A model generated the notes under the pieces. The model had not been told where the DNA came from. It saw only the letters and a list, made by a program, of their open reading frames with translations, and ran no database searches. Source: Calditrichota bacterium (GTDB taxonomy: Bacteria > Zixibacteria > MSB-5A5 > GN15 > FEB-12). From it: a stretch of 14,528 nt of DNA. Of the stretch, positions 1-5,878 are shown in pieces (position 1 is the first letter of the stretch; each line of letters opens with the position of its first letter). A program made the position numbers and the translations under genes. The stretch spans positions 1-14,528 of the forward strand of contig QQUK01000187.1 of the NCBI GenBank assembly GCA_008501655.1. The letters run 5' to 3'.

Positions 1-1283
1 ACGGTTGGTTTTGCATTCATTCGGAAGAAATTAACCGACCAATCTGACCATGCAATACCATCTGATACCTGGATTCTATAATAGTATGTAACAGAATCCT
101 GAAGAGGTATCCCACCGTATTCAAAACATGTATCAATAGGCAGAATATCACCACTTGCCCAATAAGGGGTCCCTGAAAACTCAAAACTTGTATCAACTTC
201 TATCCGTGCAGCACTCATCGGATTTAATGAGTCAAAATAATGAAAACAAAAATGCGGCGGTTCCGATACTATATGATCTTTTGAATCGACTCGACCTAAA
301 GAAAGTAGTGAAGCCGCCGGAGAAAACTCTTCATAAGGTAATGCTCCTATATCGTTTCTGGAACCATCCGGATCATTGTACAACGGAGACGGATCTCCGG
401 CATCAATACATGGAGAGTAGGGGAGAATTGTAAAATCATTCTGAAAATAATTCCTGAGTTCACCCTCCAAATACATGATATTATCAGTACCTATAACTGT
501 GGATTCATTCCCATTTATATCAATAAAATTATCATACAAGCAGTTGTAGTTGATTGTAGCTGTCCCATATCTATCATAAATACCGGAACCTTCATTTCCA
601 AAAATGAGATTATTATAAAAATAACTTACATGACCAAGATGATGAATACCGTCTCTACTTCCGGTGATTGTGTTATTATATACAATTATATTGGAAGTTG
701 AGCCTGATGTAAAGATCTCACCCGTTCCGGTATTATCATAAAAAACATTGTATGCTATCGTATCTGAACTGCTATTATCTCTGATATAAATACCGCCGCC
801 ATAGTTGTTGGCATGATTGTCGTGAATTATATTCCGCTCAATTTTACTGCCAACTGAACTTTCGAGCCATATTGCACCACCGGAGAAATTATAACTGTTA
901 TAGTTTCCTGTAAAAATATTTTCTCTGATATCTACAGCTGCACCATTGATATAAACGCCGGATCGGTCTCCTCCGGTAATTGTAAATCCTTCGATCGATG
1001 TACCTTTTACTTCACCTGTTGAGATATTGATTACTGGAGTATGTGTCTGACTTCCGGAGATTGTAGTTACCCCTGCTCCATCGGTACTTTTTAGAACAAT
1101 AGATTTTCCATTAAAATTAAGATGTTCGTTATATATTCCAGGGCTGACTAAAATTGTATCAAAACTGTTAACAGCATTTATGGCAGTTTGAATCGATGCA
1201 TAATCATCTGGTACTTCTATAGTAAGTGCAAAGGAACCTGAAATGAGGAGTAAATTAAATATGAATAAAAGGAATAATCTCAT
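1..1283 (-). CDS. Secreted right-handed beta-helix protein with FnIII-like tail (C-terminus outside window)
   Basis: The reading frame is open from an ATG at 1283-1281 to the left window edge (427 codons), so the C-terminus is missing. Residues 1-19 (MRLFLLFIFNLLLISGSFA) form a typical Sec signal peptide. Residues 20-70 match the usual entry of pectin-lyase-fold proteins (VPDDYASIQTAINAV, then LVSPGIYNEHLNFNGKSI). Residues 95-260 are short Asn/Gly-rich beta-helix coils such as IERNIIHDNHANNYGGGIYI. The segment SPCIDAGDPSP...DPDGSRNDIGA (290-314) is the common end of this kind of helix. From about residue 340 a beta-rich segment ending YYRIQVSDGIAWSDW resembles a fibronectin type III domain. 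Such proteins are exported and usually bind or degrade polysaccharide, or act as surface proteins. No catalytic site is evident, so the function is unknown. A GGAGG ribosome-binding site lies four bases before the ATG. The gene is divergent from the CLC gene. Confidence 0.88.
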   Translation of the reverse strand, partial: MRLFLLFIFNLLLISGSFALTIEVPDDYASIQTAINAVNSFDTILVSPGIYNEHLNFNGKSIVLKSTDGAGVTTISGSQTHTPVINISTGEVKGTSIEGFTITGGDRSGVYINGAAVDIRENIFTGNYNSYNFSGGAIWLESSVGSKIERNIIHDNHANNYGGGIYIRDNSSSDTIAYNVFYDNTGTGEIFTSGSTSNIIVYNNTITGSRDGIHHLGHVSYFYNNLIFGNEGSGIYDRYGTATINYNCLYDNFIDINGNESTVIGTDNIMYLEGELRNYFQNDFTILPYSPCIDAGDPSPLYNDPDGSRNDIGALPYEEFSPAASLLSLGRVDSKDHIVSEPPHFCFHYFDSLNPMSAARIEVDTSFEFSGTPYWASGDILPIDTCFEYGGIPLQDSVTYYYRIQVSDGIAWSDWSVNFFRMNAKPT

Positions 1284-1307
1284 AATACCTCCACGTTTTC
1301 TATTAAA

Positions 1308-1336
1308 AATATAGTCATAGTATATCATTCTGTCAA
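1308..1336 (-). promoter_or_regulatory. Sigma70-type promoter of the beta-helix gene
   Basis: On the minus strand a perfect -35 box TTGACA (1336-1331) is followed by a 17-base spacer and a TATATT -10 box (1313-1308). The predicted start is near 1301, giving a leader of about 20 bases that contains the GGAGG site at 1292-1288. This is the best promoter match in the window. Confidence 0.6.
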
Positions 1337-1381
1337 TGAATCTTACATTTGTGAAGAAAATGAAATTTATGAATTAATATG

Positions 1382-1409
1382 TTGTGTAATTATTTTAAAT
1401 TGATAGATT
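1382..1409 (+). promoter_or_regulatory. Possible promoter of the CLC gene
   Basis: TTGTGT (1382-1387), a 16-base spacer and TAGATT (1404-1409) preceded by TGA form a weak -35/-10 pair with an extended -10 element. The predicted start falls three or four bases before the ATG at 1419, which would give an almost leaderless transcript. This fits the absence of any Shine-Dalgarno sequence there. The region is AT-rich, so chance matches are likely. Confidence 0.3.
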
Positions 1410-1418
1410 CTAACCATT

Positions 1419-3170
1419 ATGAATCTGCCTCAATTCGATATATCCCTAAAAAAACTCAAGCTCTCAGGGACCAATATACTGATTATTTTGGCTGTAATCG
1501 TTGGTCTGGCCACTTCATTAGGAGCAATAGGATTTATCCATTTAATTGAATTCTGTAATAATCTATTTTTTGGATTAACCGATGACCTCCTGACCAAGGC
1601 TATCGGGGAATGGGATTTTAAATTCTCATTGCTTTTTATCCCGATGCTTGGCGGATTATTAGTCGGTCCCATTGTCTATAAATTTGCCTCCGAAGCCAAA
1701 GGTCATGGTGTCCCCGAAGTTATGAACTCCGTAGCCCGTCTGGGTGGTATTATTCGTCCCAGAGTTGCTGCAGCAAAAACATTAGCCTCAGCTATCTGTA
1801 TCGGGTCGGGTGGTTCTGCAGGCCGCGAAGGACCGATTGTCCAGATTGGTTCGGCTATCGGTTCAACAATCGGGCAAATGTTCCGAATGTCCTCAGACCG
1901 GGTCAAAATTCTTGTCGGCTGCGGTGCTGCTGCCGGTATCTCATCGGTCTTTAATGCCCCGATCGCAGGTGTGATCTTTTCTTTAGAGATTATTTTAGGT
2001 GATTTCGCCATTAAAACATTCTCCCCGGTTATTATCTCTTCGGTTATTGCATCGGTAGTCACCCGTTCGCTTATGGGTAATCACCCAGCTTTTGATGTCC
2101 CGGATTATTCATTAGTCTCTGCCTGGGAGATTCCGCTTTATATACTCATGGGTATCATCCTCGGGGGATACGGCGTTGTATTCACCAGAGTACTTGATTA
2201 TATCGAAGATTTTTTTGATGATTTAAAAATGTCCCCGTATCTGAAACCAGCTCTCGGCGGACTACTTCTTGGCGGTATAGCTCTTTTTTATCCGCAGGTT
2301 CTCGCTGACGGTTACGAAACAATCAAACTGACTTTATACGGACAGATAGGTATCGGGATACTGCTTGTTTTGATAGTATTAAAAGTTCTGGCAACATCGA
2401 TGACTCTTGGTTCAGGATCCTCCGGCGGTATTTTTGCCCCTTCACTTTTTATGGGAGCGGTCGCCGGTGGTGCTTTTGGCTACTTGGTAAACTATCTCTT
2501 CCCGGAATCAACCGCAACTCCGGGAGCATATGCATTAGTAGGCATGGCTGGAATGGTTGCAGCTACAACTCATGCTCCGATAACTGCACTTTTAATTATT
2601 TTTGAAATGACATCGGATTACCGTATTATCCTCCCCCTAATGGTCACAGTAGTATTTTCGGCACTAATAGCAGGAAGATTGTTCGAACATTCAATCTATA
2701 CGATCAAACTGTCTAAAAGAGGCATCGATATTCGCGGTGGTAAAGATATCAATGTCCTCCGCTCACATCAGGTGAAGGAAATCATGGAAACTGATTTTGT
2801 GACCATTCACCCGTCTACACCACTCGCTGAAATTTTCAGGACAATAGAAAACTCTACTGAATCATACTTTGTTGTTCTTGATGATAAAAAAAATCTCAGC
2901 GGAGTTATCTCGTTTCAGGATATCCGTTCCATTCTTTCCCAGCATTCCCTTGATTATCTTGTTATCGCACAGGATCTGGTGAAAAATAATACTATTGTTT
3001 TGAATTTTGATGATAATCTGGAGACAGCTCTTCAGATGTTTAATAAAGTCGATCTCAGACTTATTCCGGTCGTCAACGAGTATGAGGCTCATAAAGTTAT
3101 CGGTATCATTCGTAGGGACACCCTTATTGATTACTATAATAAGCAGCTTCTTGAAACCCTCCGCAAATAG
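1419..3170 (+). CDS. CLC-family chloride channel/antiporter with C-terminal CBS pair
   Basis: This integral inner-membrane protein (583 aa) has about 430 residues of CLC channel domain followed by a cytoplasmic CBS-domain pair (about 447-575). The three ion-pathway motifs are present: GHGVP (95-99), GREGP (135-139, gating glutamate E137) and GGIFAPSLFMG (336-346). The E. coli ClcA pathway tyrosine (Y445) corresponds to Y401 in EMTSDYRIILP. Two features differ from E. coli ClcA. The first motif has His where ClcA has the Ser of GSGIP. The position aligned with the internal proton glutamate E203 appears to be Ile191, in NAPIAGVIFSLEIILGDF. By hand alignment this suggests a channel-like or differently coupled protein rather than a strict 2Cl-/H+ exchanger. 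CBS pairs usually bind adenine nucleotides and regulate the pore. The gene lies 50 bases upstream of the M50 gene on the same strand; no functional link is evident. Confidence 0.93.
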   Translation: MNLPQFDISLKKLKLSGTNILIILAVIVGLATSLGAIGFIHLIEFCNNLFFGLTDDLLTKAIGEWDFKFSLLFIPMLGGLLVGPIVYKFASEAKGHGVPEVMNSVARLGGIIRPRVAAAKTLASAICIGSGGSAGREGPIVQIGSAIGSTIGQMFRMSSDRVKILVGCGAAAGISSVFNAPIAGVIFSLEIILGDFAIKTFSPVIISSVIASVVTRSLMGNHPAFDVPDYSLVSAWEIPLYILMGIILGGYGVVFTRVLDYIEDFFDDLKMSPYLKPALGGLLLGGIALFYPQVLADGYETIKLTLYGQIGIGILLVLIVLKVLATSMTLGSGSSGGIFAPSLFMGAVAGGAFGYLVNYLFPESTATPGAYALVGMAGMVAATTHAPITALLIIFEMTSDYRIILPLMVTVVFSALIAGRLFEHSIYTIKLSKRGIDIRGGKDINVLRSHQVKEIMETDFVTIHPSTPLAEIFRTIENSTESYFVVLDDKKNLSGVISFQDIRSILSQHSLDYLVIAQDLVKNNTIVLNFDDNLETALQMFNKVDLRLIPVVNEYEAHKVIGIIRRDTLIDYYNKQLLETLRK

Positions 3171-3185
3171 CTTAAATTATTCATC

Positions 3186-3214
3186 TTGCGAAAATTAAAT
3201 TCGATTCGTACATT
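3186..3214 (+). promoter_or_regulatory. Possible promoter directly before the M50 gene
   Basis: TTGCGA (3186-3191), a 17-base spacer and TACATT (3209-3214) lie in the 50-base gap after the CLC gene. The predicted start would be at or next to the ATG at 3221, implying a leaderless message, and no Shine-Dalgarno sequence is visible. Read-through from the CLC gene is the alternative. Confidence 0.3.
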
Positions 3215-3220
3215 TTTGCT

Positions 3221-5530
3221 ATGTCATCATATGCTAAATTACGGACTGATTTAGTAATTTCAGAAGCGGTTATAGATGGAGAAGAAGTCGTAAATATCAA
3301 AGACCCCATCCGCTCGAATTATTTCAGACTTCGTCCACCAGAATACTGGCTCATCAGCCAACTTGATGGTGTAACTCCTTATAATCGTATTGCGGAAAAA
3401 TTTCGGCAAAAATTTAAACTGAATATAAACGAAGAAGCTGTTCAACAGTTTGTTGATGTACTGGAAAATGAGTTTTTTCTGGAGAACAGCAGGGCAGAAC
3501 AGGTTGTCTCGCGAAAAAGTTTTGGTAATGAGAAAAGGGAATCTCTTTTTTCAAAACTTCTCTTTATAAAATTGAAAGCGTTCAAACCGGGAAAGACTCT
3601 TGAATTGCTTACCAACATGTACCGGCCGTTTCATTCGACAATAGGGTATTTATTGCAGATTCTATTTATAATCGGAGGTTTGATTTTATTCACTGTTGAA
3701 GCATCGAACTTTTCTGTCTCTCTTGAATCTATTTTTAGTATATCTTCAATAATAACAATTATTATCGCCTCATTTGTTCTTTTGATAATACATGAATATG
3801 CCCACGCCGTAGCCTGCCGGCTATTCGGTGGACAGGTATCTGAGATGGGTTTTTTGTTTATGTATTTTCAACCCTGTTTTTATTGTGACATTTCAGACGC
3901 ATGGTTGTTTAAGAAAAAAAGCCATCGGCTTGGCGTAACCTGGGCAGGATTATATTCTGAGTTTATTCTCTTTGCCTTCTCAATTATAATTTGGCGCGTA
4001 ACAGTTCAAGGTACTTTTGTAAACACAGTCGCAGAATTGATTCTCCTGATTATTATCGTTTCATTCATTTTTAATTTAAATCCCCTTATTAAACTTGATG
4101 GTTATTATCTGCTCTCGGACATCTTAGAAATTCCAAATCTACGGAAGAAATCATTTACTTACCTTTCAAATGTTTTTAAGCGAATCGTTCTCGGTTGGCC
4201 GATTGAAAAGGTGGACGTAAACAGGAGAGAGCGTCGTATTTATCTCATATATGCTGTTATGGCATTGATTTACACTATTTTTATTGTACTCTATATTCTG
4301 ATTGTTTTTGCCGGATTTTTATATCAAAAATTTGGCTATATCGGGTTGTTTTTATTATTTTCAGCCATTATCTTTGCTGTAAGAACAAATATTTCAAATG
4401 CGTTCAAAGGATTTGTACAGCATATAAAATATTTAAAGGATATAATGAAAAAACCATTCCGACTTGTTTCATACATTGTTGTCATCGCATTTCTGATTGT
4501 TTTGTTTTTCTTCATTCCGTTTACACATAGGGTGACCGGGGAAGTTACTATTGAACCGATAGCAGAATTTTCTCTGCTCCTAAACGATCTTGGTCTTCTC
4601 GAAAAGAAATTTCAGCAGGGTGGGATAGACTCAGAACTTAAATCAAGCTATATCCAGATGGCATCACTTGAACTTGGTTCTCTTGAGCTGATTCCGTATG
4701 TAAAAGATGGAAACGCTGTTGCAGCCGGGGATACTCTTGCCATTTTAGTCTCGAATCAAGTTACCAGAGAAATTGAAGCAGAACGTTCTATTCTGCATCA
4801 GTTGGAGAATGATCTCGCTTTACTGCAATCACCTCCAAAGCGGGAAGAGGTTGATGAAGCCGTTTCACAGGTCAATGCTGCCCAGGCAGCCTATGATCAG
4901 GCGCAGCGCGATCAACTCAGACTCAACGAACTCTTTGACAAAAACCTTATTCCAAAAGAACAATACGAAACAGCCCTTTCCAAAACAGAGATAGCCAAAG
5001 CGGAATTCGAAAATAGAAAAGCAAAACTGAACCTCCTCAAATCGCCTCCGAAGCCGGAGGAAGAAGCGGTCATCAGATCACAGATTGAAAAACAGAATGC
5101 ACGGTTGAACTTTCTGCAAACACAAAAAGATGCCCAGTCGATTGTGACATCTATCTCCGGCTCGGTTGTCATCAATGAAGATAACGATAAATTTTTATCG
5201 GTTATAGATAATAAACAGGTGGAAGTCAAAGTGCCGGTGTCTGATTTTGACATTGACCTTATTCAAAAAAACCAACCGGTTAAATTGAAAGTCCGTTCTT
5301 ATATTTCAAAAGTGTTCGAAGGTGAAGTCGTTCATATCCCGCGTGATGCGACTATCATAAATGATAAAGCATTTTTCATGGTCTCGGTTGTTCTCAACAA
5401 TGAAAATGACTTCCTGCACAAAGGAATGACCGGCTATGCCAAAATTGAAATAGGTGACAGTTCGCTTTTCAATCTTGTAATGCGACGTGTTTCTTCAATA
5501 ATTCGCGTAGAATTCTGGTCTTTTTGGTAG
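3221..5530 (+). CDS. PqqD-like / M50 zinc metalloprotease / HlyD-like adaptor fusion protein
   Basis: This 769-residue membrane protein has three parts. Residues about 10-95 resemble PqqD-like RiPP recognition domains (FRLRPPEYWLISQLDG, then a helical region). Residues about 140-400 hold several membrane segments of an M50/site-2-protease fold, with the zinc motif HEYAH (191-195), the conserved PCFYCDISDAW segment (218-228) and the distal metal-ligand motif NLNPLIKLDGYY (285-296, D293). A further membrane segment (about 413-433) leads to a HlyD-like part: a lipoyl-type half around VAAGDTLAIL (500-509), a long coiled coil (about 514-635, with LFDKNLIPKEQYETA) and a beta-barrel-like end. The closing FWSFW resembles the end of full-length family members as I recall them. 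This is the architecture of 'putative peptide zinc metalloproteases' related to YydH of the YydF epipeptide locus. The likely role is to recognise a peptide, cleave it in the membrane and aid its export. The 24-codon gene 214 bases downstream is the obvious candidate substrate. Confidence 0.87.
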   Translation: MSSYAKLRTDLVISEAVIDGEEVVNIKDPIRSNYFRLRPPEYWLISQLDGVTPYNRIAEKFRQKFKLNINEEAVQQFVDVLENEFFLENSRAEQVVSRKSFGNEKRESLFSKLLFIKLKAFKPGKTLELLTNMYRPFHSTIGYLLQILFIIGGLILFTVEASNFSVSLESIFSISSIITIIIASFVLLIIHEYAHAVACRLFGGQVSEMGFLFMYFQPCFYCDISDAWLFKKKSHRLGVTWAGLYSEFILFAFSIIIWRVTVQGTFVNTVAELILLIIIVSFIFNLNPLIKLDGYYLLSDILEIPNLRKKSFTYLSNVFKRIVLGWPIEKVDVNRRERRIYLIYAVMALIYTIFIVLYILIVFAGFLYQKFGYIGLFLLFSAIIFAVRTNISNAFKGFVQHIKYLKDIMKKPFRLVSYIVVIAFLIVLFFFIPFTHRVTGEVTIEPIAEFSLLLNDLGLLEKKFQQGGIDSELKSSYIQMASLELGSLELIPYVKDGNAVAAGDTLAILVSNQVTREIEAERSILHQLENDLALLQSPPKREEVDEAVSQVNAAQAAYDQAQRDQLRLNELFDKNLIPKEQYETALSKTEIAKAEFENRKAKLNLLKSPPKPEEEAVIRSQIEKQNARLNFLQTQKDAQSIVTSISGSVVINEDNDKFLSVIDNKQVEVKVPVSDFDIDLIQKNQPVKLKVRSYISKVFEGEVVHIPRDATIINDKAFFMVSVVLNNENDFLHKGMTGYAKIEIGDSSLFNLVMRRVSSIIRVEFWSFW

Positions 5531-5575
5531 ATCGCATCGCATTGGAAAAAAATTCCCACCTTTGATTTTGGTATT

Positions 5576-5592
5576 AAAAACAGCGTTTTTTT
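5576..5592 (+). terminator. Weak AT-rich hairpin after the M50 gene
   Basis: AAAAAC (5576-5581), a three-base loop and GTTTTT (5585-5590), continuing as a run of seven T, lie 46 bases after the M50 stop codon. The stem has only one G-C pair, so any termination would be partial. Confidence 0.22.
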
Positions 5593-5633
5593 AAATTATT
5601 ATTAATAAATAGACTTTAAAGCACCATAACTGC

Positions 5634-5719
5634 TTGACGTTTTAATGAAATAAGTTATTTTTTATATATCCTAGTTGGATAAACAGTGTTAGCCCTTCAC
5701 CATAGGAAGGAAACGTCAA
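5634..5719 (+). repeat. 9-bp inverted repeat spanning the upstream region of the small peptide gene
   Basis: TTGACGTTT at 5634-5642 is exactly complementary to AAACGTCAA at 5711-5719. The left arm could also be a -35 element (TTGACG) ahead of the AT-rich tract ending in TATATATC (5663-5670), but no -10 box with a normal 16-18 base spacer is convincing. If transcription begins upstream, the arms could pair around a 68-base loop just before the ribosome-binding site. The right arm also has a partial alternative partner, AGTTGG at 5673-5678. The repeat may be accidental. Confidence 0.35.
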
Positions 5720-5731
5720 CTTAATCACATT

Positions 5732-5739
5732 AGGAGGTG
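5732..5739 (+). promoter_or_regulatory. Strong Shine-Dalgarno sequence of the small peptide gene
   Basis: AGGAGGTG ends five bases before the ATG at 5745, with seven bases between AGGAGG and ATG. This is the best match to the 16S rRNA 3' end in the window, while most neighbouring genes have no recognisable Shine-Dalgarno sequence. It is the main evidence that the short frame is translated. Confidence 0.8.
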
Positions 5740-5744
5740 GTTAC

Positions 5745-5819
5745 ATGACAGATTACAAACTGACTATCGAAAAACTCGAAGTTCGTATCGCACCACGCAT
5801 GAGCGCTGGTGGTCAGTAA
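5745..5819 (+). CDS. 24-residue peptide, candidate RiPP-like precursor or substrate of the M50 protein
   Basis: The frame begins MTDYKL, carries IEKLEVRIAP in the middle and ends RMSAGGQ. It has a very strong ribosome-binding site, its own downstream terminator and codons often favoured in highly expressed genes (CTG, ATC, CGT, GGT, CAG). Its GC content is about 45% by count, visibly richer than the flanking DNA. There is no cysteine, no signal peptide and no membrane segment. The first 18 residues could form a charged amphipathic helix, and the tail SAGGQ is flexible with a Gly-Gly pair. Its length is similar to PqqA (about 22-24 residues), and the preceding gene encodes a PqqD-like domain joined to a membrane protease. 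I do not recognise the family. The LExRxAP core recalls, from memory only, an N-terminal motif in many Planctomycetes proteins. It may be a precursor, a signal peptide in the communication sense, or a leader peptide; translation is likely but the role is inferred. Confidence 0.7.
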   Translation: MTDYKLTIEKLEVRIAPRMSAGGQ

Positions 5820-5847
5820 ACTTGCAAATTAATTGCATGTAATACTT

Positions 5848-5878
5848 GAGCAGGTAATTAATTTACCTGCTCTTTTTT
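5848..5878 (+). terminator. Intrinsic terminator of the small peptide gene
   Basis: A perfect 10-bp stem, GAGCAGGTAA (5848-5857) with TTACCTGCTC (5863-5872), encloses the loop TTAAT and is followed by six T (5873-5878). It begins 28 bases after the peptide stop codon. The stop codon of the convergent kinase gene (5860-5858) lies in the loop. On the minus strand no T-run follows the hairpin, so it should terminate mainly rightward transcription. Confidence 0.9.

Noticed and set aside
155..433. Plus-strand frame of 92 codons
   Set aside because: It is antisense to the beta-helix gene, whose frame is continuous across it with signal peptide and family motifs; no ribosome-binding site or recognisable protein content.
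1703..2062. Minus-strand frame of 119 codons inside the CLC gene
   Set aside because: Shadow of the CLC coding frame; composition is biased and no domain is visible.
4912..5253. Minus-strand frame of 113 codons under the HlyD-like segment
   Set aside because: Complement of a coiled-coil coding region, which often gives long Ser/Leu-rich shadow frames.
5653..5744. Possible riboswitch before the peptide gene
   Set aside because: Short hairpins such as CCTTC/GAAGG can be drawn, but none matches a known aptamer consensus.
5823..5837. Small hairpin TGCAA/TTGCA after the peptide stop codon as a second terminator
   Set aside because: Only five base pairs and no T-run; the strong terminator follows immediately.
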